A DNA stretch of 64,000 nucleotides from Nitrogeniibacter mangrovi (GCF_010983895.1 NZ_CP048836.1:3720001-3784000); one strand, 5' to 3'; positions 17,736-27,577 are shown, counted from the stretch's first letter. The notes: generated by a model from the letters alone, not told the origin. Program-made: numbers and translations.

Positions 17736-19979
17736 ATGCCACACGAGGACAAAGGCGCCGCAGATCGCATCCGCTTCCGCGCCGAGGCTGCGCCCCCCGA
17801 TCACGCCCCCCCGGAAGCACGCCCGTGGCGCATCCTCTCCGCCGACGACGACCTTGACTTCCGCCAGGCCCTGAGCTTTGCGGTGCGCGACATGCGCATC
17901 CTCGGCCGCCCGGTCGAGCTGATCACCGTCGCTTCGCTCTCCGAGGCCGCCCGCCTGCTGGCCCGCGATCGCGATTTCGCGGTCATCCTGGTGGACGTGG
18001 TGATGGAAACCGACGACGCCGGCATCCGCCTGGTCAAAGCCATCCGCGACACCCTCGGGCTGCAGGAGCCGCGCATCGTGATGCTGACCGGGCAACCCGG
18101 GTTCGCACCGGCCGAAGCCGTGCTGGAAACCCTGGATCTGTCCGACTACTGCCTCAAGTCCGACCTGAGCCACCGTGGCCTCAAGAACATCCTCACCGCC
18201 GCCATTCGCGCCTACGACCATCTGGCCGAGGTATCGGCGGCCCGTCGCGGGCTGCAGATGATCCTCGAGGCCAGCAACCACTTCGCCGCGGCCCGCTCGG
18301 TCGCCCAGCTGGCCGAGGCGGCGCTGGTGGAGCTGGCGCAGTTGCTCGGCGTGCCGCCCGACGGCATCGTCTGCGTGGAGGCCCGCGCGCAGGAGCGCAC
18401 CGTACCGGCCTCGCCGATGGTCATCGGCGCCGCCGGGCGCTTCACCCCGTTCCTGCACCAGGCGATCGACCATCTGCCCGAGGCCCCCGTCGCCGCACGG
18501 ATCCGCGAGGTGCTCGCACGCCGCACCGACGTGGCCGGCACGGATTTCCAGCTCATCTTCGTGCCGCGCCAGCTCGCCCTGTCCGACTACGTCATCTACA
18601 TCGCCTCCGGGCGGCCGCTCGAGCGCACCGAGCGCGAGCTGGTGAAAGTCTTCGCCGCCAACGCCTCCAAGGGCTTCGGCAACGTCGCCCTGATCAGCCG
18701 TCTCGACCGCATGGCCTACGAGGACGAGTTGCTGCACATCCCGAACCGGGGCGCCCTGTTGCGCGAGATCGAAACACGCCGCCTGCAGGGCGAGGGCCAT
18801 GAGCACCACCTGGTGCTGCTCGACCTGGACAACTTCGCCGGCCTCAACGACGCCTTCGGGGTCGAGTTGGGCAATCGCATCCTGCGCGCGCTCGTGGCCC
18901 CGCTGCAGCAACGCTTTCCGGCCCCGGCGGTGGTCGCGCGCATCAGCTCCGACGTGTTCGGCATCGTCGGCCCGGCGGCGCAGGTCACCATGGCGCGGGC
19001 GGCGCAGGTGTTCGACGAACCACTCGAGATCGACGACGAACGCTACCGCCTCACCGCCTGCGTCATGGAAATCGCGCTCGACGCCATCGACGGCGATCCG
19101 GCCGAGTTGCTGCGCGCCGGCTGGGGCATGCTGCACCATGCCAAACTGCAGGGGCCCGGCAGCCGGATCGCCTACGACCCCCACATCGAACAGGCCGCCG
19201 GCCATCGTTTCGCCCTCATGTCGCGGCTGGGCCAGGATCTGCGCCGCGAGGCCCTGTTCCTGCAGTTCCAGCCGCAGGTGGACATGGCGAGCGGGCGCGT
19301 GGTCGGGGCCGAGGCGCTGTTGCGCTGGCGTACCGACGAAGGGCTGATTCCACCGTCCGAGTTCATCCCGATCGCCGAGAAATCCTCCTACATCCATGCC
19401 ATCGGCGATCTGGTGCTGCGTCAGGCCTGCCAGGCCCTCGACCGGCTCGCCGCGGCGGGGCTGGCGCATCTGGTGCTGAGCATCAATCTGTCGGCACGCC
19501 AGTTCGAGGACCCGAACCTGATCCCCGGGCTCCTCGAGACCTGCGCGGCCGCCGGCATCGCGCCGGGGCGCCTCGAAGTGGAAGTGACCGAGACCACGGC
19601 CATGGACAACTTCGCTCATGTCTCGCAGGCGCTGAGCCGCTACCGGGACGGCGGCAACACGGTGGCCATCGACGATTTCGGCACCGGCTTCTCCTCGCTG
19701 GAATACGTCTACCAGCTCCCGGCCGACCGCCTGAAGATCGACCAGGTCTTCGTCGCCCGCCTCGAGCATGACGAACGTGGTCGCCAACTGGTCCGCCTGA
19801 TCCTCGACCTGGCCCGCTCCATCGACGCCACCGTCATCGCCGAAGGGGTCGAGACCGCCGCCCAGGCCGAGTGGCTCACGGCCCATGGTTGCCACATCGG
19901 GCAAGGCTGGCTGTACGCCCGCCCGATGCCGCTGGAGGCCCTGATCGACTTTTGCGGCGCGGCCGGCGCTGCGGCCTGA
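17736..19979 (+). CDS. Response regulator with DUF3369, degenerate GGDEF and EAL domains
   Basis: 747 residues. A receiver domain spans about 30-155 with acidic pocket SADDD, phospho-acceptor Asp87 (VILVDVVM) and a Lys in YCLKSD. A DUF3369-type linker/sensor domain occupies about 180-335. The GGDEF-like domain at about 345-490 has SSDVF in place of GGDEF and should lack cyclase activity. The EAL domain (about 505-735) keeps AEALLRW, INLSARQF, EVTETTAM, DDFGTGFSSLEYV and KIDQVFV, so c-di-GMP phosphodiesterase activity is likely. The adjacent histidine kinase, 5 bp downstream, is its probable partner. The ATG at 17736 follows GGAAGAG. Confidence 0.85.
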   Translation: MPHEDKGAADRIRFRAEAAPPDHAPPEARPWRILSADDDLDFRQALSFAVRDMRILGRPVELITVASLSEAARLLARDRDFAVILVDVVMETDDAGIRLVKAIRDTLGLQEPRIVMLTGQPGFAPAEAVLETLDLSDYCLKSDLSHRGLKNILTAAIRAYDHLAEVSAARRGLQMILEASNHFAAARSVAQLAEAALVELAQLLGVPPDGIVCVEARAQERTVPASPMVIGAAGRFTPFLHQAIDHLPEAPVAARIREVLARRTDVAGTDFQLIFVPRQLALSDYVIYIASGRPLERTERELVKVFAANASKGFGNVALISRLDRMAYEDELLHIPNRGALLREIETRRLQGEGHEHHLVLLDLDNFAGLNDAFGVELGNRILRALVAPLQQRFPAPAVVARISSDVFGIVGPAAQVTMARAAQVFDEPLEIDDERYRLTACVMEIALDAIDGDPAELLRAGWGMLHHAKLQGPGSRIAYDPHIEQAAGHRFALMSRLGQDLRREALFLQFQPQVDMASGRVVGAEALLRWRTDEGLIPPSEFIPIAEKSSYIHAIGDLVLRQACQALDRLAAAGLAHLVLSINLSARQFEDPNLIPGLLETCAAAGIAPGRLEVEVTETTAMDNFAHVSQALSRYRDGGNTVAIDDFGTGFSSLEYVYQLPADRLKIDQVFVARLEHDERGRQLVRLILDLARSIDATVIAEGVETAAQAEWLTAHGCHIGQGWLYARPMPLEALIDFCGAAGAAA

Positions 19980-19984
19980 GCCCG

Positions 19985-21877
19985 ATGCGCTACCGCATCC
20001 GTGCCCTGCTCGGCTATCTGCTGCCCTGGTGGCTGCTGATTCCCGCGGCCGCCTACCTGGTGTACGAGGCGCGTGTCACGACCGAACTCGAACGTGCCGG
20101 ACGCGACCAGGTCGAGCGCCTCGGGCTGGTGGCCAACACCCTGCGCACGGCCGCCAAGCAACTGCAGGCGGATATCCGCTTCATCCGCCAGGTCACCGCC
20201 TCGACCCTGACGCAACTGCCCCCCGCCGCGGCGGCGGACCGGCTCGCCGGGCTGTTCCGCGACTTCATGATCGCCCATCCCGACTACATGCAGGTGCGCT
20301 TTCTCGACGACGGCTGCCACGAACGCGTCCGCCTCGACGCCGACCCCGAGGCGGGACCCGTCCGCGTGCCCGACGCGCAGCTGCAGGACAAGTCCGGACG
20401 CCCCTACTGCAGCATCACCCGCACCCTGTCGCCCGACGACATCTACCTCTCGCCCCTGGATGCCAACATCGAGCACGGTCGGGTCGAGATCCCCATCCGG
20501 CCGACCCTGCGCATCGCCGCCCGGGTCGTCGACGACTCCATGGCCGCCCCGGGGGTCGCGGTGCTCAATCTCGATGCCGGCGCGGTCCTGGCCAACTTCG
20601 CACGCATGGGCGGCGCGCGCCTGCACCTGCTCAACGACCGTGGCCAATGGCTCCATGCCCCCGACCCGCAAGACGCCTTCGCCTTTGCCCGGGGCGAGCC
20701 GAAGCGCGACATGGGCCACCGTCATCCCGCCGCGTGGCAGGCCATGCGGGCGGCACCGGGCAACTCGGGTCAGTTCATGACAGCGTCGGGCCTGTGGTAC
20801 TTCATCCGCTTCCACCCGGGTGACGCCAACACCCCCTACGCCCCGACCTGGTACATCGCCGACCAGCTCCCCCACACTGCCATCGCCGGGATCCGCGGCA
20901 CCCAGCGGGACTTCGTGCTGCCCATCGCCGGCGGCACGCTGCTGATCCTCACCCTGCTGGCGATCTCGCTGGCCAACTCCCACGCGCGCCACGCCCGCAC
21001 CTCGGCGCGACTCGCCAAGGCCAACATGGCGCTCAACCGCTCCCTGGCGCAATTGCAGACCTCCCTGGACGACCGGGTACGCAGCGAAAAGCTGGCCTCC
21101 CTGGGCCTGCTGGTGGCCGGCGTCGCTCACGAACTGAACACCCCGCTCGGCAGCGCCATGCTCAATCGCGACGCGCTCCATGCACAGCTCGACACCCTGC
21201 GCCGGGCCTATGCGGCCGGCCTGCGCGAATCCGATGTCACCGGCTACCTTGAGCGCACCTCCGGGGGGCTGGACCTGCTCAGCGCGAACCTGGCGCGCAC
21301 CTCGACCCTGATCACCGAATTCAAGCGGGTCGCGGCAGAGCGGGCCACGGCGGAACGGCAGCGCTTCGAGCTGGCCGGCGTGATCAGCGCCCTGGTCACC
21401 CTGATGCGCGGCGACGCCCGACGGGAGCGGATCCGGATCGTCACCGAGGTGCCTGCCGGCATCGCGCTGGACAGCTACCCCGGCCCGCTGGGGCAGGTCA
21501 TCCAGAACCTGGTGGCCAACGCCGAGCGCTACGCCTATCCGGAGGAGACCGGCGGCGACATCGTCATCCGCGCCCGGCGCGACGGCGAGCAGGCCGTGAT
21601 CACGGTCAGTGACAACGGTCGCGGCATCCCCGAGGCCGACCGGGAACACATCTGGGACCCGTTCTACACCACCGGCCGCCACTTGGGCGGCACCGGCCTG
21701 GGGCTGCACATCTGCCAGCAGATCGCCGAACACCTGCTCGGCGGCTCGCTGACCCTGGTCACGCCGCCGGGCGCACCGGGCACCGAGATGTGCCTGCGCA
21801 TTCCGCTCACGGCCCCGGCGGGCGCACCGTCCGGACCCGATCCGGATACCCGGAGCGGCGCCACCACCGACGCCTGA
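19985..21877 (+). CDS. Membrane sensor histidine kinase
   Basis: 630 residues. One TM helix at about 9-27, a periplasmic sensor domain of PDC/Cache type (about 30-308; contains YMQVRFLDDGCHERVR and SGLWYFIRFHPGD), a second TM at about 312-330, a short coiled linker, a HisKA domain with His382 in GVAHELNTPLGS, and a HATPase with N (VIQNLVANAERYAYP), G1 (DNGRGIPE) and G2 (GTGLGLHI) boxes. The pattern GVAHELNTPLGS resembles kinases without a PAS domain that feed c-di-GMP regulators. It begins 5 bp after the REC-EAL gene, its likely output. The stimulus is unknown. Confidence 0.85.
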   Translation: MRYRIRALLGYLLPWWLLIPAAAYLVYEARVTTELERAGRDQVERLGLVANTLRTAAKQLQADIRFIRQVTASTLTQLPPAAAADRLAGLFRDFMIAHPDYMQVRFLDDGCHERVRLDADPEAGPVRVPDAQLQDKSGRPYCSITRTLSPDDIYLSPLDANIEHGRVEIPIRPTLRIAARVVDDSMAAPGVAVLNLDAGAVLANFARMGGARLHLLNDRGQWLHAPDPQDAFAFARGEPKRDMGHRHPAAWQAMRAAPGNSGQFMTASGLWYFIRFHPGDANTPYAPTWYIADQLPHTAIAGIRGTQRDFVLPIAGGTLLILTLLAISLANSHARHARTSARLAKANMALNRSLAQLQTSLDDRVRSEKLASLGLLVAGVAHELNTPLGSAMLNRDALHAQLDTLRRAYAAGLRESDVTGYLERTSGGLDLLSANLARTSTLITEFKRVAAERATAERQRFELAGVISALVTLMRGDARRERIRIVTEVPAGIALDSYPGPLGQVIQNLVANAERYAYPEETGGDIVIRARRDGEQAVITVSDNGRGIPEADREHIWDPFYTTGRHLGGTGLGLHICQQIAEHLLGGSLTLVTPPGAPGTEMCLRIPLTAPAGAPSGPDPDTRSGATTDA

Positions 21878-21908
21878 ATCTCGCCCCGAGCCGCCCTGTA
21901 AACGCCTG

Positions 21909-21981
21909 CATACCGCGCCGTATGGCGAAATTCGCCCTAAAGCCGGTCTCTTACCATACCGTTACCACTAAGGTAGTATGG
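21909..21981. promoter_or_regulatory. Cluster of three dyads upstream of the FIST gene
   Basis: Three symmetric elements fill the intergenic region. CATAC-N6-GTATG is at 21909-21924. GGCGAA-A-TTCGCC is at 21924-21936. A longer hairpin has CCATAC at 21954-21959 and TACC at 21963-21966, then loop ACTAA, then GGTA and GTATGG at 21972-21981. The CATAC/GTATG half-site occurs in both the first and third elements. They may be operators or a leader structure for the FIST gene. Confidence 0.45.
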
Positions 21982-22062
21982 CTACTCAAAAACAGATGCG
22001 ACATCGGTCCAACGAGCCCGATGCGACCAGGGGAACAGCCGGTATCGGCGTGAGGAGAGCAC

Positions 22063-23211
22063 GTGGGCACAATCCAGGTTGCCACTTCCGGGGAGCCGTC
22101 GACGCGCGCTGCGGTGGAGAACATCCTCCGGCAACTGTCCGGCCGCAATGATGCGCTGGTCGTCGTGTTCTTTGCCAATCGCTACGACGCACCCGTGCTG
22201 GCGCAGGCCCTGCGCGCGGGGCTGCCCGAGCATACCCGGCTGATCGGCTGCTCGACCGCCGGCGAGATCGGCCCTGCCGGTTATCAGGAAGAATCCATCG
22301 TCGCCATCGCGCTGCCCGCGGACGACTTCACCGTCGCCACGGTCAAGGTCGACCACCTCGCCGACCTCGACATGCCCGCCTGGCGCTACGCCCTCGAAGC
22401 GGCCATGACCCGGATCGCACCGGCCCACGAGCACGACGGCGGCACCTTCGCGTTCACCCTGATCGACGGCCTGTCGCGCCGGGAAGAAGCCGTCGGCCAC
22501 GCGGTGCAGGCCCTGATCGGGCAGATCCCGCTGATCGGCGGCTCGGCCGGCGACGGGCTGCAGTTCGTGCGCACCCGCATCCTCCACGAAGGCGACATCG
22601 CCAGCGATGCCTCGGTAGTGGCACTGGTGCGCACCCGCCGCCCCTTCCAGCTGTTCAAGTCCCAGCACGTGATCCGCAGCGACGTGCGCATGGTGGTCAC
22701 CGGCGCGCGGCCGGCCGAACGCATCGTGACCGAGATCAACGGCCTGCCGGCGGCGGAGGAATACGCCCGCCTTGCCGGCGTCTCCCTCACCGAACTCGAC
22801 CCCATGGCCTTCGCCGCCTATCCGGTGCTCGTGCGCGTGGGCGGCGCCGAACATGTGCGCTCGATCCAGAAGGTGAACGCGGACGGCAGCCTGAGCTTCT
22901 ACTGCGCCATCGAGGAAGGCATCGTGCTGACCCTGGCCACCGGCACCGATCCGCTGCGCACCCTGTCCGAGAGCCTGGCCGAGTGCGAAGCGCGGATCGG
23001 CACGCTCGACATGGTGCTGGCTTGCGACTGCATCCTGCGGCGGCTCGAATTCGGCCAGCGCGGCACCCGTGAGGCGGTCTCGGCCTTCCTCAGGGAACGC
23101 CATGTGGCCGGCCTGGCCAGCTACGGCGAGCTGTATCGCGGCGTGCATGTGAACCAGACCTTCACCGCGATCGCCTTCGCCCCCCCACGCGACGACGGCG
23201 CGCCCGCATGA
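22063..23211 (+). CDS. FIST-domain sensor protein
   Basis: 382 residues covering FIST_N (about 25-220; LIGCSTAGEIG near residue 60, IPLIGGSAGDG near 155) and FIST_C (about 225-370; YPVLVRVGG, VNADGSLSFYCAIEEG). FIST domains bind small ligands, probably amino acids, and feed signal transduction; some couple to c-di-GMP or chemotaxis proteins. There is no signal peptide, so it is cytoplasmic. The start is GTG at 22063, with GAGGAG just upstream. It overlaps the next GGDEF-EAL gene by ATGA, which ties it to that c-di-GMP enzyme. Confidence 0.88.
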   Translation: MGTIQVATSGEPSTRAAVENILRQLSGRNDALVVVFFANRYDAPVLAQALRAGLPEHTRLIGCSTAGEIGPAGYQEESIVAIALPADDFTVATVKVDHLADLDMPAWRYALEAAMTRIAPAHEHDGGTFAFTLIDGLSRREEAVGHAVQALIGQIPLIGGSAGDGLQFVRTRILHEGDIASDASVVALVRTRRPFQLFKSQHVIRSDVRMVVTGARPAERIVTEINGLPAAEEYARLAGVSLTELDPMAFAAYPVLVRVGGAEHVRSIQKVNADGSLSFYCAIEEGIVLTLATGTDPLRTLSESLAECEARIGTLDMVLACDCILRRLEFGQRGTREAVSAFLRERHVAGLASYGELYRGVHVNQTFTAIAFAPPRDDGAPA

Positions 23212-26200
23212 GCCAGCACCCGCCCGCCACCCCCGACCGCATCGCGGTGACCGGCTCGGTCCAGCAGGAGCTGGCCCGCCGCGACAAGATCATCCGCGTG
23301 CTCATGGACCGCGTCGAGCGCGGCATGGACGCGCAGAACCCGGACTACAGCTTCTTCGAGAAGGCGGTGGTGCTCGGCGAGCAGGTCGAACAACGCACCA
23401 CCGAGCTGGCCCGGGCGCTCGACACCCTGCGCGGCCTGAACGCCGCGCTCGACCATGAACGCCGGGTCTCCGAGGCGGCGCGGGCACGCCTGTCCGCCGC
23501 CCTGCGCAGCAGCTCCGACGGCTTCGCCCTGTTCGACGAGGACGATGCCCTGATTCTGCGCAACCCGGTGCTGCAGCAGGTGTTCGCCGACATGGTGCAC
23601 CCCGAGCTCGGACAGACCTTCGCCGAAATGATCGAAGGGCTGGCCAACAGCCCCTGGGCGCAGCGCTGGCAGGCACTGCACCAGGCCGCGCGCGCGGGCC
23701 GCGCCGCCAGCGACGAAATCGAACTGCCCGCCGACCGCTGGCTGCGCATCTCCGAGCAGCCCACGCCCGACGGCGGCATCGTCGGCACCTACACCGACAT
23801 CAGCGACATCAAGGCCCGCGAGAGCCTGCGCCGCGAGCGCGAGCAGGCCGCCCAGGCCCTGCTGCTGCAGACCACCCTGGACAACCTCGAACAGGGCGTG
23901 CTGGTGCTCGACGCCGGCGGTCGCGTGGCGGCATGGAACCGGCGCCTCGAGGAGATTCTCGACCACGCCCCGGTGCACATCGGCATGACCTGCGAGCAGC
24001 TGCCGCACATCGGCAGCGCCCCCTGCATCCGGCACAGCAAGCAGTGCGACACCTCGGAATGCTGCGACGCCGCCGTGCCCTGCGAACTGGTCCTGCCCGA
24101 CGCGCGCTTCCTCAACCTGCGCAGCGTCGGCCTGCCCGACGGCGGCCGCGTCATCACCGTCAGCGACATCACCGACAAGCGCCGCCAGGAGGCCCGCATC
24201 CAGGGCCTGCTCGACGAGATGCGGCTGATCTTCGAGAATGCCCACGTGGGCATCGCCCATGTGCGCGGACGCGAGATCATCAACTGCAACTCGCGCTTCG
24301 CCGCCATGTTCGGCTGGGATTCGGCGAGCGAGCTCATCGGCCAGCGCACCGCCGTAATCTACGAAGGCGAGGACGACTGGCGCGAGCAGGGCGCGACCAT
24401 CTACCAGGACCTGCTCGAACACGGCTTCAGCGACCGCACCGGCTGGCACCGGCGCCGCGACGGCAGCCCGATCTGGTGTCACCGGGTCGGCCGCCCGCTG
24501 CATGCGGACGACCCCCACGCCGGCTCCATCTGGGTGTTCGCCGACCTCACCGAACGGCGCGAACACCAGCAGAAGCTGCTGCTCGCCCAGAAAGTGTTCG
24601 AGCACTGCGCCGAAGCCCTGCTGGTGACCGACGACAAGGGCATCATCGTCGATGTGAACGCCGCCTTCACCCGCATCAGCGGCTTCCGGCCCGAGGAGGT
24701 GATCGGGCAGACTCCGCGGGTGCTCAAGTCGGGTCGCCACGACGACGACTTCTACGCCGACATGTGGAAGCGCCTGATCCAGTTCGGCCACTGGAGCGGC
24801 GAAGTGTGGGACCGGCGCAAGAACGGGCAGGTCTATCCCAAGTGGCTGTCGATCGCCGCGGTGTTCGACGAGCAGGGCAAGATCACCAACTTCGTCGCCG
24901 CCTTCGAGGACGTGACCGCGCGCAAGCAGGCCGAGGAGCGCATTCAGGCGCTGGCCGAGCACGACCACCTGACCGGCCTGCCCAACCGTCTGCTGCTGCG
25001 CGACCGCTTCACCCACGCGCTCGAGAAGCGCAAGCGCACCGGGCGCGCGATGGGCTTCATGTTCCTCGACCTGGACCACTTCAAACGCATCAACGACTCG
25101 CTCGGCCACCAGGCCGGCGACCAGCTGCTGGTCGCCGTCGTCAAGCGCCTGCGCCAGGTGCTGCGCGAGGCCGACACCATCAGCCGGCTCGGCGGCGACG
25201 AGTTCGTCATCCTGGTCAACGAGATCGACGAGCCCGGCGACGCCGCCCGCATCGCCGACAAGATCATCGACGCCCTCAAGACCCCGGTACGCATCGGCGA
25301 CCGCTCGCTCACCACCAGCGCGTCCATCGGCATCGCCATGGTGCCCATGGATGGCAGCGACTTCGACACCCTGCTGCAGCGCGCCGACACCGCCATGTAC
25401 CGCGCCAAGGAACAGGGACGCGGCGCCTACGCCTTCTTCCGCCAGGAGATGAACGAAGCGGCCACGCAACGGCTGGAGATGGTCAACGCCCTGCACCGCG
25501 CCCTGGCCGAGAACGCCTTCACGCTGGCCTACCAGCCCGTCGCCCGGGTGGCCGACCAGCGCTTCAGCAGCGTCGAGGCCCTGCTGCGCTGGCAGCACGG
25601 CGGACAGGCCATCTCTCCGGCGGAGTTCATCCCCGTCGCCGAGGAAACCGGCCTCGTGGTCCCCATCGGCGAGTGGGTCATGGCCGAAGCCTGCCAGCAG
25701 GCGCGGCGCTGGCGCGACGCCGGCCATCCGCTGCGGATCGCGGTCAATGTCTCCGGATTGCAGATCTACCGCACCGATATCGTGGACCTGCTCATGCGCT
25801 GCACCCGCGACGCCGGCATCGGCACCGACGTCATCACCATCGAACTGACCGAGTCGATCCTGATGCAGGACAGCAACACCGTGCGCGAGATCATCGCCGA
25901 CCTCAAGCACATCGGCTCCTCGGTGGCCATCGACGACTTCGGCACCGGCTACTCCAGCCTCTCTTACCTGTCGCGCTTCAAGGCCGACAAGCTCAAGATC
26001 GACCGCTCCTTCATCGCCAAGGTGGAAACCAGCGAGGAGGACCGCGCCATCGTGCGCATGGTGGCCGACATTTCCCGCGTCCTGGGCATGCGGTGCGTGG
26101 CCGAGGGCGTGGAGAATGCGTTGCAGTTCGACTTCGTGGCGCGCTGCGGCTGCGATCTGGTCCAGGGCTTCCACATCAGCCCGCCGCGCCGGGCCAGCGA

Positions 26201-26234
26201 GGTGCTTCCCCTGCTCGCGCACCCGCCGGACTGA
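23208..26234 (+). CDS. PAS-GGDEF-EAL c-di-GMP enzyme coupled to FIST
   Basis: 1008 residues. An N-terminal coiled region (about 15-95) precedes four PAS-like domains (about 96-205, 218-330, 336-455, 460-575). The GGDEF domain has an intact GGDEF at 662-666 (SRLGGDEFVILV). The EAL domain has SVEALLRW at about 788-795, VNVSGLQI, IELTESILMQD, DDFGTGYSSLSYL and KLKIDRSF. Both catalytic sites look intact, so the enzyme could make or degrade c-di-GMP. No membrane segment is seen. The second PAS contains an unusual Cys cluster (residues 262, 273, 280, 285, 286, 292). It starts within the FIST stop codon, so FIST probably signals through it. Confidence 0.9.
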   Translation: MSQHPPATPDRIAVTGSVQQELARRDKIIRVLMDRVERGMDAQNPDYSFFEKAVVLGEQVEQRTTELARALDTLRGLNAALDHERRVSEAARARLSAALRSSSDGFALFDEDDALILRNPVLQQVFADMVHPELGQTFAEMIEGLANSPWAQRWQALHQAARAGRAASDEIELPADRWLRISEQPTPDGGIVGTYTDISDIKARESLRREREQAAQALLLQTTLDNLEQGVLVLDAGGRVAAWNRRLEEILDHAPVHIGMTCEQLPHIGSAPCIRHSKQCDTSECCDAAVPCELVLPDARFLNLRSVGLPDGGRVITVSDITDKRRQEARIQGLLDEMRLIFENAHVGIAHVRGREIINCNSRFAAMFGWDSASELIGQRTAVIYEGEDDWREQGATIYQDLLEHGFSDRTGWHRRRDGSPIWCHRVGRPLHADDPHAGSIWVFADLTERREHQQKLLLAQKVFEHCAEALLVTDDKGIIVDVNAAFTRISGFRPEEVIGQTPRVLKSGRHDDDFYADMWKRLIQFGHWSGEVWDRRKNGQVYPKWLSIAAVFDEQGKITNFVAAFEDVTARKQAEERIQALAEHDHLTGLPNRLLLRDRFTHALEKRKRTGRAMGFMFLDLDHFKRINDSLGHQAGDQLLVAVVKRLRQVLREADTISRLGGDEFVILVNEIDEPGDAARIADKIIDALKTPVRIGDRSLTTSASIGIAMVPMDGSDFDTLLQRADTAMYRAKEQGRGAYAFFRQEMNEAATQRLEMVNALHRALAENAFTLAYQPVARVADQRFSSVEALLRWQHGGQAISPAEFIPVAEETGLVVPIGEWVMAEACQQARRWRDAGHPLRIAVNVSGLQIYRTDIVDLLMRCTRDAGIGTDVITIELTESILMQDSNTVREIIADLKHIGSSVAIDDFGTGYSSLSYLSRFKADKLKIDRSFIAKVETSEEDRAIVRMVADISRVLGMRCVAEGVENALQFDFVARCGCDLVQGFHISPPRRASEVLPLLAHPPD

Positions 26235-26270
26235 AACCTGCCGGACATCGCGCCCGGACATGCATCGTCG

Positions 26271-27395
26271 TCATCGATCCACTGTGCGACGGCGCTTCAC
26301 ACCTTCCGGTCCCTGCCCCCCCAACACTCGGCGCAACGGCGCCCCGACGGCCTGGCGAACGCCCTGGCTGTGAATCGCCATCCCGCCCAGAAATCCGACC
26401 AGACTGCCCAGCACGGTGTCGATGAAGCGCGCCTGAATGAGCGCGGAGGCATCCCCGAGCGGGAAGCTCGTTGCGTCGCCGAGCAGAATCGCCATCGGGG
26501 TGATGAACACGGTCGCGAACCCGTAGTGACGCACCACCAGGGTCTCGATGACGAAGGCCAGCACCATGACCAGCGGCACGAAACCCCAGCGGTCGAACGG
26601 CAAGGCGAAGACCAGCCACGTCAGCACCAGCCCCAGGCTGGTGCTGACGACCCGATGAATCTGTCGTTCCCACACGCTGCGCCGGCTGACGCCCTGGATC
26701 ACCGCCAGACAGCTCACCGCCACCCAGTAGGCCTTGTGCAGATCGAGCAGTTGGGCGGCCAGGAAGGAAACCCCCACGCTGAGACCGACGATGATCGAAT
26801 CGAAGACGACGAAATCGAACGTGGGCGGCGGAAGCGGCGCCACCGGCAGGGGGTCGCGGATGCGCAGGATGAGCACGCTATAGACGAGCGCGATCACGCC
26901 CGCCCCGACCGCGCCCAGCGCAAGCAGGCCGACCCGCTCGGGCACCTGGGCCAGGGTGCCGGGCGCATCCGCACCGATGGCTGCCGCCATCACGAAGAAC
27001 AGGCTGCCCGGCGGCCCCAGGCGATACACCCGGCACACCATGGTCACCAGGGTGGCGCACAGCGCCAGGGCCGGCATGATGACCGCCGGCAGCAGGTGGC
27101 TCAGGACCCCCAGCGCGAAGCAGCCGACCATGCCGAAACCGCAGGCCATGAGCGTGACCATGCGATGCTGCAGCGCGGTGCGCGGCAGGTAGAGGAACAC
27201 CAACCCGCCCAGTGACCCGATCAGCGCCGGCGCCATCTGGTTGAACCAGGCGCCGAACAACAGCGGCAGCCCCATGGCCAGACTCGCCGCAAAAGGCATC
27301 TGCCAGGGGCGATCACTCGCCCGGATGGCGGTCTGCGCGCGCCATTCCGCCCGCACGAACGAGCGCAGTCGATCCTTCCAGTCGTCCATTCCCAT
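26271..27395 (-). CDS. FUSC-family inner-membrane protein
   Basis: About 374 residues with two blocks of four to six hydrophobic helices (first from MPFAASLAMGLPLLFGAW, second from IIVGLSVGVSFLAAQLLDL) flanking the FUSC signature region HKAYWVAVSCLAVIQG..SVWERQIHRVVSTSLGLVL. This is the pattern of the FUSC/aromatic-acid exporter (AaeB-like) superfamily, here in short form without the long cytoplasmic domains. An efflux role is plausible but the substrate is unknown. The start is MGMDDW (27395) or MDDW (27389); an ATG at 27440 is also possible but has no ribosome site. Confidence 0.8.
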   Translation of the reverse strand: MGMDDWKDRLRSFVRAEWRAQTAIRASDRPWQMPFAASLAMGLPLLFGAWFNQMAPALIGSLGGLVFLYLPRTALQHRMVTLMACGFGMVGCFALGVLSHLLPAVIMPALALCATLVTMVCRVYRLGPPGSLFFVMAAAIGADAPGTLAQVPERVGLLALGAVGAGVIALVYSVLILRIRDPLPVAPLPPPTFDFVVFDSIIVGLSVGVSFLAAQLLDLHKAYWVAVSCLAVIQGVSRRSVWERQIHRVVSTSLGLVLTWLVFALPFDRWGFVPLVMVLAFVIETLVVRHYGFATVFITPMAILLGDATSFPLGDASALIQARFIDTVLGSLVGFLGGMAIHSQGVRQAVGAPLRRVLGGQGPEGVKRRRTVDR

Positions 27396-27577
27396 CGGCT
27401 CGCGGCGCCCTTGTGCTGACCTGCCCTTCCCGCCCGCCATGAACCCGAGGCCGGCGCGGGAAGCGTGATGTCGGAATGCCCATGATCACAAAAACGGAGG
27501 CGCCGCGCCATGCGCCCTCGACGCCCCCCGGGACACGGCCGACGCTGCAGCACCCGATCGGGATCGGCCCCGGGCCT

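Noticed and set aside
27396-27577. A small gene between the FUSC and thioesterase genes.
   Set aside because: No frame with a ribosome site or recognisable protein; short antisense frames only.
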